A stretch of 64,000 nucleotides of DNA from Lotus japonicus (GCF_012489685.1 NC_080042.1:81406983-81470982); one strand, 5' to 3'; positions 36,930 through 50,165 are shown, counted from the first letter of the stretch. The notes: generated from the letters alone by a model not told the origin. Numbers and translations: made by a program.

Positions 36930-38380
36930 TATCCAAAAAAATAATGAAATTGATTGTGATCAATGGGGGTTGGTTCAAGTGACCTAGGAGTAGTTGGGCG
37001 AAGTGTTGTATGAAAAGAAATTAGTTAATCTTACAATAATGTGGATGTTCAAAACTTGAATATAATTGTCTTTCGTTAATGGTGCATCTTTCGATTTTCT
37101 TTCAATTCTTTTCATTTTTGTCCTCTATGTTATTCCAAACTCATTGTGGATACAAGCTTGGGAAGAGTATTTTGAGTTGACCAATACATTGTTACTGTTA
37201 TTTGAAGCTTCTTGAAGCAAACTCGCAATCTAAAATTTTAAGAATTTATAATTATGGTAAATGAGCGGTGGATATTCTTTAGCTAGACAAGTTCTTTTAA
37301 GAAATGGTGAGCAACGTGGGAGACACATGGTTTCTTTGAGAACGGTTACTTTACTTAGAAGTTTGGGTGGGTTGGGAGTTCGTTCAACGTGTTCTTCTAA
37401 TTATACTTCCTTACTTGGGTAGTTGATCTGAGACATTTTGCACTCCAAGCAAAAATTATAAGTTCAACTTCTCCGTGGTAATTATTTTTTTGCTGCTAAC
37501 TTCTTTAATGCTGGTGTTAGGCAGAGTTATTATATTTGGAGATCTTTTGTAAAGCTCGGGACTTTATTCATGATGATTTCTCTTGGCGTCTAAGAAAAAG
37601 GAACTCGGTAGAGTTGAGTTTGGCACAATTATAAGAAAGAATTTTGGCACTTGGGTTGTGGGTTGTTCAGATTTCATAGGTGTTTGTAAGAATCTTGAAG
37701 CTGAACTTTTGGCTGCAGGCGTGCTAAGATTTTATTTTTTTCGCAAGGTTGTTGCGTTAACAAAATCACCTATGATTTGTCATCTCTTGAAGAAGACGCT
37801 TTTAGAGTTTCGTCCATATGTTGTTATTCCAAACCCTATTTACAAGTTTCTCCTTAAACAATACTATATGTGAATGGAATGCATTAGCTGATTTGGAAGT
37901 TCTTCTCACAACCTACTATACTTCTTTACTACATTTTCATTGTTATTTTCCCTTTATTGTCTCAGAACTATAGAAACACATTGTTTCCTCAATGTTGATC
38001 TGTTTTTCGCTCTTTGCTTTTCTGTTTTTTTAAACACCCTGCAATAAAAAAAAAGTATTGACATAGTAATAAATTAACTAATACACATATTTAATAAGTA
38101 ATCAAATCACAGACAAAATGATAAATGCATAATTATGCTTTGAAGATGATTGCATCGATGACCAATCAAAGTCAAAGGAAAATAATATGAATTTCTTTTT
38201 TTGGTAACTATAAGTCCATAATATAGTATTTAATAAAGTGAATTAAAAGACGAAAATAAAATACCAAAAGAAAAGGATATGAAATTGAAAACTATGGGCC
38301 TAGGGGGTAAATGGGGTTTTCACACGCTTCGCAAAATGAGAACGAAAATCTCACATGACAGCGACACCGTACGACGACCC
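36930..38380. other. Intergenic region with a LINE RNase H fragment
   Basis: Between the divergently transcribed DnaJ gene (-) and bZIP gene (+). The only recognisable item is the RNase H-like fragment at 37583-37873, listed separately. The last few hundred bases probably hold the bZIP promoter. Confidence 0.5.
37583..37873 (+). pseudogene. LINE-type RNase H domain fragment
   Basis: The frame reads RVEFGTIIRKNFGTWVVGCS, then GVCKNLEAELLAA, the pattern of the RNase H-like domain (RVT_3) at the end of plant LINE polyproteins: G-F/T-G-IIR..G.W..G.......N..AEL.A. After AELLAA the similarity stops and the sequence becomes unrelated. The N-terminal catalytic Asp and the second half are missing. 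It is a relic without its own start or promoter. Confidence 0.65.
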
Positions 38381-38399
38381 ATGGGTTGGCGTTCCTCTC

Positions 38400-39748
38400 C
38401 GTGAACACCAAACCAAACATTAACATCAACCAAACAGAGCCCTAGTTTTCGATCTGTTCCAAATTCTCTGTTCCCATTTCATTTTCTCAATTTCCCAATT
38501 CAAATTCCCGATTCACCTTCGTTCTTCGCTTGAATTCTTCTTCCATTGTCAATTTTTACCTCAGTGGTTGCTTCTTTCGCTTGTTTTCATCTTCCTCAGC
38601 AGATCAGGTTTCAATTTGCTTCTGCTCCAGCTCTGAAGGATCCCCACTCTCTCTATAAATGGTAATATGAAATATTTCAGCTCTATTTGCCTGGAATTGC
38701 ATTGTATTATCTATATTGCTAGCTTGTTGAGATGTATGAATTTCATTCTTATTTTCTGAGCTATGGTAATTGTTGCTTTGTCAAATTTTGCTAGAGATTA
38801 ATGTAGTATAGTTGTTAACTTGTTATTGAGGTTAACATAATTATAGCTGGTATGGTGAATTAGGAGATAACATGCTGGGATATCAAAAGTTGGAGTTTGG
38901 ATGATTCTATATTGATTAGGAGGGAAATGGGAGTAATGTATAGTTTATTCCCGTAGGTACAACCCCGTACATGTGATAAAGGTTCTAACCTTGTGGATTG
39001 ATTCAAGATAGAAGCATGTGTTTGAAGTGTCTGGTATAAGTCTCACACCAATGATGAATATAGCCAAGTGTATCTGCTACTATGCGTATCTGATGTAGAG
39101 ATATGACTATTCCTGTAAAATATAAGCCACGATTCATGTCTAGATGTGCATAAGAAAATTCATAAAACTTAATTAATATATAATGAAAATGCCAAAAATT
39201 CAAAGTAAGAACATGTTTCTTAGATGTAATTAAAAAAAAAAAAAACTCGTATGTGATTTCAGTTGGATCCCATTTCCATGTGTTAGAACTTGGTGATAAA
39301 AATATATCTAAAAGAAAATATAATTAAGCAGCAAGCATAATTGTGAATGAAGAGAGATATGCAGTGAATTTCTAAAACCACAAATATGCTCCAATCTGAA
39401 ATGAAGTCATGTATTGAAATGGGCTTGGGAAAAAAAATAGAAAATGTTGTGTTAATCAATACGCATGGGCGGAGAACAGAAAATGAAAAGAGTTGTGACT
39501 CTCATGCTGGAAAAATTGAAGACTTATTCAAATGAAAGGTGTGTGTGTATTTAGTTGACTTGGATACTTTAGTATTGGTGAAATGTCCAAGAGTATAGGT
39601 ATCAGACATGTAAACACTACACAACTTTACGGTGGTGGAATTTGGTTGAGAGTTTTGAAAGAGGATGGTTTCTCTTATGCTTTCTTGTATGTTTATGGCG
39701 GTGCAGAATGGTCTAGTGTATGGCTTTGTAAGATATTGATATAAAAGT
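38400..39748 (+). other. Probable 5' leader of the bZIP gene with a long UTR intron
   Basis: A CT-rich, gene-leader-like stretch (about 38400-38659) ends at a possible donor (AAATG then GTAATATG). A plausible acceptor (GGTGCAG) ends at 39706, giving a UTR intron of about 1 kb. Two tiny uORFs follow in the last leader segment: ATG GTC TAG from 39708 and ATG GCT TTG TAA from 39720, just before the main ATG at 39749. Splice sites here are inferred only. Confidence 0.4.
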
Positions 39749-42700
39749 ATGGGCAGCAGTGAGATGGATAAAACCCCTAAAGAGAAGGAATCAAAGACAC
39801 CACCACTTACTCCACAGGTCTAACTGATCTTCTTTTATTTTATCTACATTTACTGTTGAATGTTGATAGTACATTTTATCTGACGCCAAGAAACATTTAC
39901 TGTTTTCCAGGAGCAGCCTCCGACCACCAGCACTGGAACAGTTAATCCTCCTGACTGGTCCAGCTTTCAGGTTTTTAATGTGAAAGTCTTTGTTGGCATA
40001 TCATTTTCTATTATTGTCATGATTGGACTTTGATTTACTCAGCTTCCTCATTGTATAGGCGTATTCTCCCATGCCTCCACATGGATTCTTGGCATCAAAT
40101 CCCCAAGCTCACCCTTATATGTGGGGTGTCCAGGTAATTGCCACATATATTATAAATTTCGAATAATATCACAAGATGGTGTTTAATACTGTAAGTAAAC
40201 TTTGCATTACTGTTAATTATTGTCAAATGGTAATGTTAACAATAATTTAGAACTTAATTTGTTTTCAAGCTATTTTCATCCTTGTAGTTTATAAGGTTTT
40301 AGACAGGGTAGAAGTAAGAAAGAGAACAAGCTGATAAATAATCTGAAATTGATATTGATTTAATGTGACACATAGAACTAACCTCTATTTATTCTTAAAA
40401 TGATTCCTAGTCCTAATTGAGTAAGGAAAAAATTCATGAAATATAAAAACTGCTCTAAGAGATCATACAAGGTATTAAGAACTATTTTCTACAATAATGA
40501 TATTATGAGAAAGTTTCCAAATATTATTCTAACCTCTTTCAAGCTAAAACCTGCAAAGCTTTAAGCTTATCAGTTGTCACAAACAAACACTTTTAAAAAG
40601 TAAATTTAAGTTTACTGCATATAATATGGCTTTCAAGTCGACTTAGGGTAGATATTGCAGGAAAGATAACTTCGCTAGATGGATGGAATGATCCTCATGT
40701 TGAAGAGGTTGTTGGAAATGTTGCATGACCAAGGAAGTAGAAGAGACTTTGCTGGAATGACCATTAACTAAAATCTCCTAGCAAGGTTATATACAACAAA
40801 AATTTAAACTTCTCCAATATACAACATTTGAAAATTCCAAATAGCCAATAAACTCAGGAGACCCTAAAAGCTTCGAAATAAGGCCTGGTAATTATATTTG
40901 GTGATGGTGTGAGTTATTGCCGAGTCCAATCAGGCCATAACCACCAAAATGACAGGTGGAGATGTCAGCAATCGGCAGAAAAATCATTGTCGAAAGAACA
41001 AACACCCAACAAGAGCCAAACGAGGCAACGACACAAACCAGAGCTAATCACTTTTGAATTTGGGCTAGGAATTACACAACCACAAAAGCTTACTTATCAG
41101 GTGAAGATTGCCTTAACCTTTATAAGCTCTACTTTGGTTATATCTCTTGTCAACTTGAGATCTCAACACAGCCTCATCACGTTCTGGACATCTTAAGTGT
41201 GAAGATTGTAGGCTGATTTTTTTTCTTGCACTACAAAAGCTGCCTGTCGGGCCAGATTGATCACACTAGGAATCTGAGGGAGCAGGTTGTTTGCAATGGG
41301 AGATTTTTTTTTCTTCCATTGGGAATGCCGCATGGTCAAGTTGTTTGCATTGGGAAATTCGCAGGGCCAGGTTGATTTTTTCAATCAGCCATGGGTGGCT
41401 CAATAACAAATCTACGTTAGACTCAGATACCATCTTGAATTTCAGTTAAGCCTAACTTATTGCTCAATTTATAAACTCTGCTTTGGCTATATTTTGAAGT
41501 CAATGTGAGAGCTCAACATCCACTACACTACAAAGAAAGCCAAGAAACAACTCAAGCCAACTGAAAACTGCCCAAACCAGATGAAGGTAGTAGAAAACAC
41601 ACCATATATGATTAACAAACAGGGCAGAGTGCAACTTAGGAGAACTTAATGACCTTCTGGAACTGGCTAACATATATGATAGGGGATGGGCCTGACTAGA
41701 GATGATGCAATGAGGCAAACAATGACAGAGGTGGTTGGAAAGAGGGCTTCACACACTCCCATGTGCCAGGCAAATGAGAGATATTTATGATATAATTAAT
41801 GATGACCCTAATTCCTTACATGTGTTAGGTGTATATTATTTTGTTAAGGTTAGAAGGGTAGTCTTGAACTCCTTACTATAAGTAGAAAAGAGCTATTCTT
41901 CCCTTTGCAACATGAACTTATTATATCCTGGTCCATGATTGTTAAATGGTCTTCTTGCTCATCATTATCTGTTCTTTCTACTGTTCTGAAACTATTTTAT
42001 ACTTTATTAGTTAGCAGTAAGAAATATTGATTTGAATTCTTCTCATGCTTCATTTGATTCATTAAGGATTTTTTCATTTGCAGCATATTATGCCTCCCTA
42101 TGGTACTCCACCACATCCTTATGTTGCAATGTATCCCCATGGTGGCATATATGCTCATCCATCCATTCCGCCGGTATTTTTTGTAAATTATGTTTTCTTA
42201 AACTTGTTATTTAAATCACTAACTCACCTGCCACTGTTTTGATTGCCTCAAATTTATGCAGGGGTCCTATCCTTTTAGTCCTTTTGCCATGCCTTCTCCA
42301 AACGGTATTGTCGAGGCTTCAGTGAGTTTTTGTTCCCTTCTGCATTTTTCTGCTCTTTCTTTCTCCTTCTGTGTATCTTTGTCTTTTCCCTCTTTTGTGC
42401 AAGACTTGTCCTTATGAGTAATGAAGATAACCTATGGGCTTACGTGCAGGGAAATACTCCTGGCAGCATGGAAGCTGATGGTAAGCCTCCTGAGGTGAAA
42501 GAAAAATTGCCAATCAAAAGATCAAAAGGAAGTTTGGGTAGTTTGAATATGATTACACGGAAAAATAATGAACATGGTAAAACACCAGGGACGTCAGCTA
42601 ATGGAGCTCATTCAAAAAGGTAAAGTGTGGTGTTAGTCAATCTTTTGAATTATGCCTCCTCTTATTTGAATCTAGGACTTCTAAAGAAAGGCACACTTCA

Positions 42701-45700
42701 CTCCCAACTGTCCTGTCAATTGCTAAATTATTGATTCTACTCTACATGAGATAATATGTCCCGGGGGGGGGATGCTCTGATTAATATTTAAATTAATGAA
42801 GAATGTCGACTTGCTTTTCTATTAGTCCAAATCGTGGAAATAAAGCTTAAATATATTTTTTTTTTCATTTAAACAAAACAACTCTGTAGTCTGTACAGGC
42901 ACCCACCTTGATGTGTGATTTGGTAGCAGCATTTGAGAACATAGAATTATCTGAAGTGCAATGATGAATGACTTAGCGATTCTGAAATATCATGTACTGT
43001 CTTGTTGGAAATAGAAACGCTAGGCACTAGCAGCTTCCTGAAATTGATATTTCCTTCATTTGTGTTGTCCTTCTATTTTTGTTCTCTTATCTGATGTATT
43101 GCAATTTTTGAATGCTGTTTGCCTGAGGAACCCTACATGTTACTTGAGTTCTGTTTTATTTTATCTATCTTGTGGTTGTGGTTGTGGTTGTACTGCCCTG
43201 TCAACTACATGAAATGTAAGATTAGGTTTCGCAGTGCTTTATTTCTCTAAACTTTTTGAGTATGTTAGCTTTTGACTCACAATTGCATGCTGGCAATTTA
43301 TGCTGATAGAAATCTTGGATCTGCAGTGGTGAGAGCGGAAGTGAAGGTACTAGTGAAGGAAGTGATGCAAATTCTCAGAATGTAAGTTCTTTGACAGTTA
43401 TCAGTTTGCTACTATATTGTCAGTATGTGTCCACAAACACTTATTTTGCAGTAATTTAAAGTTTCAAGGGCTATAAGATATGTCAAAAAGGGGGGAGAAT
43501 ATGTTGATTTAGCGAAGTTTTGAGTGATGTAAGGATGAAAACTGAAGAGAATGGGCTGGCTCTTTCTATACTGCCTAAATATAATTCCTGTAGGACTGCT
43601 AGTTTACTTACCTGACAGCCCCATTTAAGCTTCACGTTATTCTGAGTAAGACCTATAATGTTGTAGGGGCATAATGCATAAACGTTCAACAACTTCTGAG
43701 TTTTTTTGTTTGTCTTTAAAGACTTGGAAATTATAAGTATTGAATTGCAAGTCTGAAATAATGAAGAAAGTTTATGTAGTTTATTAAAAGAAAGTCATGA
43801 AACAACATAAAATATTATCTGGTTTATAAAGGTTTTTGTCGTAGAACAGGATAAAGTACTAATGGATGTTCAATATTGTTATTTCCTGACGTCTATCTAT
43901 GTACGTAGTTTGTAAATGTAAATTATGTTTAAACTTTAAACACCTTAATTTGGATGAAGAAAATGACACGGGTCTGGGGGTGCATAGCTAATGCTGCTCA
44001 TGTTGATTGGACATACTATATCTTTTGGATGATACCTTTTATAAATTATTTGTGTTTTGTGCCCTTCAACTGCTAGGTAATTATCTTTGGCATTTATTTC
44101 TCTGTTTTTTTAGGACTCTGAATTGAAATCAGGGGGCAGACGGGATTCTTTTGAAGGTTTGTGATGGTTACTTTCTGCTGTTCCAATATAGTTTCAATAT
44201 TTCATTGTGTAGTGCTCTATGTAAACCCTTGGTGTTTGTGTTTTACAGCTAAAGTATACTTTTTTCTATTGAGTTACAGATGAACCATCTCAAAATGGTA
44301 CTGCAGTGCATACTACACAAAATGGGGGACTTAATACACCTCATCAAACTATGTCTATGGTGCCTATCTCTGCGGGTGGTGCTCCTGGAGCTGTTCCTGG
44401 TCCCGCTACAAACTTAAATATAGGAATGGATTATTGGGGCACACCAACTTCATCCAACATTCCTGCACTGCATGGAAATGTTCCATCTACTGCAGTTGCT
44501 GGAGGGATGGCTACTGGGGGATCACGGGATGGTGTTCAGTCACAACATTGGCTACAGGTTAATTTTGACAACATAAGAATATGCCTATTACCTTGATATA
44601 TATCAATTGAACGAGAAGATGTAGAAAAGACCAATGGTTTTGCCTTCTAATATATATAATTAATGCCCTAATTGTGAAAATAATGGCACTTATTTTTTAG
44701 CTTTTAGTGCATGCTGGATGTTTGTAGACTGAAACTACATTCTGGAAATTATCTATATTTTTTTGGCTGCCTGATTGTTTGTTCAGGTTATATAACCAAC
44801 TAGAATTAATTTTTATTTACTTCTCTTTCCTAGTAATTTCTCTATTCCCTTTTTCAGATAGAGAATTAGGAACTAGCCTAGAGTATAAGGTAACTGCTCA
44901 TTGCCTTTTTCCAAACTTCTGCCTGTGGAATATTACTGGTTTTTTCTGATTGATTTTAACTTGCAAAACTGCTTTCAGTGTTTGTCTGAGACCTGATTTC
45001 AAAGTTTCCATTGTTGCATTATTACTATCTTGTCACTTCTTATTTTAATCTATATCTATTCTGGTTTACTTTTAGGATGAAAGAGAGCTCAAAAGACAAA
45101 GGCGGAAACAGTCTAACAGGGAGTCTGCTCGCAGATCCAGGTTGCGCAAGCAGGTGATGGGACTACCCTATAGCCTTTTTCCTTCTGTGGCTGCTTGATC
45201 ATTGTCCCTAATTTGAGTGTTGTTTTCAGGCTGAGTGTGATGAGCTAGCTCAGCGTGCTGAAGCTTTGAAAGAAGAAAATGCTTCACTCCGATCAGAAGT
45301 AAGTCGTATCAGGAGTGATTATGAGCAGCTACTTACTGAGAATGCAGCTCTCAAGGTGATTTTAAAATCTTATTTGTTATGTTTGGAAGTTTCTAAAATG
45401 AAGGGAAGGATCGGAAAGACGTAGATGGACTATGACTTCTAACTAAACTTAGGTTCATACATAGTGATAAGCTACATTTGCATTTGGGAACCCCATAGTA
45501 GATCACAAAGAAGGGAGAAGTGATTATGGGAGAAGCTACTCCAAGTGCATGTTGGATCGGTGTCATCAAAAATAATTTTGATAAAATTGGTATAGTAAAA
45601 GTGAGATGAAAGTGAAGTAATTTATGCTTGGATATATTATAAGAGGTGATTTCTGTAGGGTAATTTTGTGAAATACAACTATGAAATCTCACAATTGATT

Positions 45701-46134
45701 ATGTCTATCGTAGAAGCTATGATTTGTAGCTTCATCCCATAATTGGTGAAATGAAATAACCAAACTGTCCAAACACCTAAAAATTGATTCTGACAGTGGA
45801 GAATCAATTCTAAACTTACAAACGTGGAACTAAACATGCTCTAGTAGCTTTTATCAGAGGAAAAGTGATTCTAGATGGTTTAAACGCGAATATTGATACA
45901 GCAAACAAAATAGATAGGCTGAGATGGATTATGACACTACCTCATAGATTTCCTCCTTGATATCTTAAAATATTTATGTGAAGGCTGACTGTGCTGTCTG
46001 ACTTATATAATCTACAGGAGAGACTTGGGGAACTACCTGGGAACGATGATCTTAGGTCTGGCAAGAGTGATCAGCACACGCATGACGACGCCCAACAGAG
46101 TGGGCAGACAGAGGCTGTGCAGGGTGGTCATTAG
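39749..46134 (+). CDS. Group G bZIP transcription factor (G-box binding, bZIP16/68-like)
   Basis: Twelve coding exons join in frame to 406 residues: 39749-39817, 39911-39970, 40059-40133, 42084-42173, 42262-42321, 42450-42619, 43327-43381, 44114-44156, 44280-44557, 45076-45153, 45230-45355 and 46018-46134. The N-terminal third is the proline-rich MFMR region ([34 protein letters not shown]), characteristic of G-box binding factors. A Ser/Asn-rich middle includes [19 protein letters not shown]. The basic region ([19 protein letters not shown]) has the N-x7-R signature at Asn314/Arg322, and a leucine zipper follows to about residue 370. Such proteins bind CACGTG G-boxes as dimers in the nucleus in light and hormone responses. 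The sequence resembles Arabidopsis bZIP16/bZIP68 more than GBF2/3. Intron 3 is large and holds repeat debris. Confidence 0.94.
40280..42000 (-). repeat. Repeat debris in intron 3 of the bZIP gene
   Basis: Most of this 1.95-kb intron looks inserted. Two related segments lie at about 41117-41168 and 41465-41518 (TTTATAAGCTCTACTTTGG versus TTTATAAACTCTGCTTTGG, each followed by a stretch ending in GCTCAACA or TCTCAACA). CTCAGATACCA at 41420-41430 resembles an inverted, mutated initiator tRNA-Met primer-binding site. No coding remnant or element boundary could be defined. Confidence 0.4.
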
Positions 46135-46139
46135 GATCA

Positions 46140-47740
46140 CACGCCGCGTTTCTGGAAGATAATCTAACTTAATAGCAAGAGCGCGATCGTGTTTTGGATA
46201 GCTTGTAGTTCAAATTGTATTAGAGCTGACCATTTAGTCTTCGGATCTGTTTATGTTACATGATCCATCATTCCTAATGTGGTTTTTTTCCGTCCCCATT
46301 CAAGACAACCTGGATCGTATGTAGTGTGTGAATTCTGTGTCACGCCTTATCTGCATCTTCCAAGTTAGTGTTCAAGTTTAGCAATGTAGTTAATGAACTT
46401 GGGTGTTGTCCATTATATAATTTCCTGTACAAATATTTTATCGTGAAAATAAAGAAAAGGAGTATCACTGAATTCCATTCCATGTTAAACTTGTTATCGT
46501 CCAAGTTAGTGTTTTCGTAACTAACCGGTTACGGTTAAGCTCAGCGTTGATGGGAGTCAACGTGATGAAAATGTGATCTGCATGGATTTTGGATATATGA
46601 TGAGGGATGAGAAGAACTCTGGGATTTTCGGTCGGGCTTGGAGCTTTTTCTCATGCTCTCCTAGGAGTGGAATTGTGGTTTCGGGAGAGTGGTGACAATT
46701 ATGAACTGGCTTGCTAAATCTGGCGCTAGATTTACTAATTTATGCACTATTTTTGTTGATGTTTTTTATTGAGTTGGAAATTCTCTTTCGGATATGCTCC
46801 TTAGTTGCGTAGTACTTTGTATTGATTTCCAATGAATAAAAAGATGAATCTGTTTAGTTTTTTTTTATCCTTATGCAATCATCTTGTAATGTTAATTGAG
46901 TAAGTATGGTGGTTTAACACTTCATTCCTTAAGGAAGTGGTTGGAGGTTTTGTTCCCAACTTGCTAATGGAAAAAACTTATTGACCTAGCGCTTAATGCG
47001 TTGACAATGAGGTGTAAGATCAGTCTCACGACTTTTGACTGTGAGGATCCTTAGCTAATATCTCTTGTAATGTTAATTGAGTAATAATTGTCACCTTTAA
47101 CGTCATTTATATCATAGCCAAGAAGATAAGCCTCCAATCGAAATCTTGAATTTGAAGAAGCATCTCATTGTAGCCAAAATGATGAAGCTGATGGAGCAAG
47201 ATGAGTTCAATGTCGTCAAAATCGACCAAAGAAACACAGGTGAATTCACAAAATTGGAAGATTTGAGGGAGAGAGAGAGAGTTTGAGACTAGGGTTTCAA
47301 GCGAAGTTGGGAGAGAAAAAGAAAAGTCTTTGCCCGGGTGGTTAAAAGTGGAAATTTTGCTAGGATAGGTTAATTGGCAGCTAAGTATAACTAGCTGACT
47401 ATTATTTGTGAAAATTATTGGTAGCTAAAATTGATAGTAAAATTACAAAATTCATGTAGTAATACGTTACAACCTAAATAAATGTCACAAAAATGTTACA
47501 TGCTAGCGTTTAACTATAAATGCCACAAACGAGGTGCCTCAAATAACAACTTTTTTTTAGTGATCCTATCATATTTTTTCAGGGCAAGGCAGTGTATTTT
47601 GATCAAATTGATTTTTTTTTTCAAATAATACAATAAAATAAAGAGAGATTATTGAAAAGTTGGACAAATACTGAAGGTGTGCATGTCATGCGGTCCTGTC
47701 TAATAGCATCACTGTTTTTTCTTAATCACCAAAGGAGCGC
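46140..47740. other. 3' flank of the bZIP gene and intergenic DNA
   Basis: Contains the bZIP 3' UTR, a probable LINE tail fragment near 46530-46860 and AT-rich DNA. A stretch at 47360-47560 ends in TTTTTTTTAGTG, reminiscent of a CACTA-type terminus, but no partner end was found. Confidence 0.45.
46530..46860 (+). pseudogene. Probable LINE 3'-end fragment
   Basis: Broken plus-strand frames give KLSVDGS near 46535 and NWLAKSGARFTNL near 46707, resembling the start and end of a LINE RNase H domain. A short tail and AATGAATAAAAAGATGA follow, like the end of a LINE transcript. Frames are interrupted, so identification is tentative. Confidence 0.35.
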
Positions 47741-47750
47741 CTATTGTATA

Positions 47751-47993
47751 TTATTGTGACGGTACAAGGACAATGACTGGAACACACCCGAGTGACACGG
47801 CTACTATTTTGATCCGTTCATGTCCCTTTAGGATCATAACAAGTGAAGAACAAAAGGCAAAAATCATGGCGACCACAGACAAGAAAAGGGCGAGGAGACC
47901 GAAATACAACTTCCATGGCAAGCGGTGGAGGTAATCATTTTCATCAAAACGCGAGGTGAGAATCCCAATGAAAAGCGAACCAACAAGGTGGGA
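47751..47993 (-). pseudogene. Fragment of an ankyrin/PGG-domain membrane protein gene
   Basis: The minus strand reads LFIGILTSRFDENDYLHRLP, then WKLYFGLLALFLSVVAMIFA and KGHERIKIVAVSLGCVPVIV. This order (LTSR.....D.L..LP..L..GL..LFLS...M..AF....) is the C-terminal membrane domain (PGG domain) of plant ankyrin-repeat proteins of the ACD6/ITN1 type. It stops abruptly at both sides: on one side into an RNase H fragment, on the other into stop codons. No ankyrin repeats are nearby. I read it as a displaced piece of a gene, not a functional gene. Confidence 0.6.
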
Positions 47994-48427
47994 CAGGGTT
48001 TGGAGCAATTATCAGGAATGAAAAAGGGGAAACAATGGCAGTAGCAACCCGTTTATGGAGGGTACAAGATGACCCAACAATGGCAAAAGCTTTGGGAGTG
48101 AAATGGGCTCTTGAGTGGGCAAGACAAATCGGTTTCACCCACATAGCTATGGAGACCAACTCTCTCGTGTTGGTACAACAATGGCGAAACAACAGATTGG
48201 GGAATTCATATCTCCACGATATCATTAGAAGCTGTAGGACCTTGTCAACTAGTTTTAGTTCATTTTCTGTTTCACATGTCAAGAGGTCAGGCAACAGGGT
48301 TGTTGATTTCCTTTCTCGTTTAACTTTTAATTTTCATGATCAATGTTGGATTGAGGAAAATCTCCCAGGAGTTTCCACTTTGATTAATCTAGATGTATCA
48401 CCAGCAGTTTCATCTGCTTCTTCTTGA
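47972..48427 (+). pseudogene. RNase H-like (RVT_3) fragment, LINE-derived
   Basis: An open plus-strand frame from 47972 reads GGTGFGAIIRNEKGETMAVA, then KALGVKWALEWARQIGFTHI, AMETNSLVLVQQW and VKRSGNRVVDFLSRL. This is the plant RNase H-like domain found at the end of LINE polyproteins and in related small proteins: G.G..IR...G, AEA/KAL..AL..A...G....E.DS..., and H..R..N..AD.LA. The first catalytic Asp segment is missing, 'ETNS' stands where 'ESDS' is usual, and 'VVDFLS' where 'AHxLA' is usual. It is head to head with the PGG fragment and overlaps it slightly. Probably a relic, although 130 codons remain open from the ATG at 48035. Confidence 0.6.
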
Positions 48428-48494
48428 ATGAGAAACAGAAGTTCCTAAAAAAAAAACTTTATTTAGCTCATGAGTATTTATATACACAACATAC

Positions 48495-49053
48495 AAAAGG
48501 AAAATTAAAGAGAAATGATACAACACCCACTTTTGTAAACCCAAAAAAAATACAACAACCACTTTAATTATTTTTTCATGAAACAATCTTAACCCGTAAA
48601 AGTAAAAATTAAATTAATTGTCAAGATGCAGAATGAGGTGCGACAATCTTGCTACATAAGATCCATTTTGTTTTTTTTTTTAATCAAAAGTATCCATTTT
48701 GGTTTAAACGGGTTGTATATATGACCTATGTGGGTTACCAACTCACAACTTAATGGACTAATAAGATTTTTTATAAATAAATTAATAAATAAAATATAAA
48801 AATTTCAACTCACTAATCTTCAATGTGATTGGACGATAAGTTATTTAACCCAATTTTTTTCATGTGTCATTTAAATAACCTTTGGTTTAAACTATATAAC
48901 TTCCGAGGAATCTTTTTCTCAGCCAACATAATAATAATAATCATCAAGTTGCATTATTTTTTCATACTATACGATATACAATTGACTTCTATCCGTGAAA
49001 ACTGGATCGTATGAGTTTTCTTTAAAACCAATTAAGATAAGGAAATAAACTAA
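48495..49053 (+). repeat. Tandem duplication, copy A (uninterrupted, 559 bp)
   Basis: The unit starts near AAAAGGAAAATTAAAGAG and ends just before the same words recur at 49054. Landmarks include GGTTTAAACGGGTTGTATAT and ACTTCCGAGGAAT. The first 160 bases and later parts match copy B at roughly 95 percent by eye. This intact copy shows what the sequence of copy B was before the insertions. Confidence 0.9.
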
Positions 49054-49759
49054 AAAAGGAAAATTAAAGAGAAATGATACAACATTCACTTTTGTAAACC
49101 CAAAAAAAATATAACAACCACTTTAATTATTTTTTCATGAAACAATCTTAACCCTTAAAAGTAAAAATTAAATTAATTGTCAAGATCATGCAGAATGAGG
49201 TGCGACAATTTTGTTACGGCTATGTTTGGCACGCGTAGCTGATAAGTTAGCTAAAAGCTGAAAAGCTAACTGATAGCTGAAAGGCTAGCTGATAGCTGAA
49301 AGCTGAAAGCTGAAAAACTACGTAATTGGAACAAAAGTTTTTGGTAAAACTAGCGGTTGAACGAGCTGAAATGGTAAATTGACATACTTGTATAATTCCT
49401 TTTATATTTAACATTACTTTATTTTCATATTAATACCTATATGATATTAATATTAAAATTATTATAAATATTTTAATTTCACTCAAGTTATTTATCATCT
49501 TAAAAATATAATATTAATTTTTAGTTATTTAATTTTTATATATTTTTTTATTAATTTAAATAGAGTAAAACAAATAATTAGTAATATAAAATTACTTGTT
49601 TTGTTCTAAAGTAGTAATTATTTGTGTGCGGAAACGGTGCATGTGCATATGAGACAAGTGTGATAACTAATAAGTAAACATGTGTACACATAAGGCTAAA
49701 GGTGAAATTTTAATAAAATAATAAGGATAAAAATGAGAATATCACTACAAAAAACTTGC

Positions 49760-50165
49760 CATATAGTGACGGCAGAAAGCCGTAGGTAAAGGGTAAAAAA
49801 CCGTCGCTATTGCTCGAAAAACTTTTACCGACGGAAAAAATTTTCGTGGTTTTTATTTGGCTGTACCCACGGTTTTTTTCCGTCGGTATAGCTTATAGTG
49901 ACGGTAATCCTGCCGTTAGTTTAGCTCAACATGATATACCTACGGTTTTGTTTCCATCGGTATAGGTATTCATGACAATTTACGGTTGCACTATACCCAC
50001 GGAAATATTGCCGACGCTGTAACCTTTTTGTGACGGAGAGTCGTCGTTGGTAGTACTTTAACTTATACCAACAATAATATTTCTGTCAGTATAGGTTTTA
50101 ATTGTTTTTTTTTATACCTACGAATTTAATATCATTGCTATTGGATTTAGTGACGGTAGTAAATA
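49760..50165. repeat. Left subterminal repeat region of the CACTA element
   Basis: Many copies in both orientations of roughly 10-bp words: TAGTGACGG, CCGTCGGTAT, TACCCACGG, TACCTACGG. In En/Spm elements such words bind the element-encoded regulatory protein and position the ends for excision. A matching region lies at the other end. Confidence 0.8.

Noticed and set aside
47360..47570. Possible non-autonomous CACTA element ending in TTTTTTTTAGTG
   Set aside because: No matching CACTA end or 3-bp duplication could be found on the other side.
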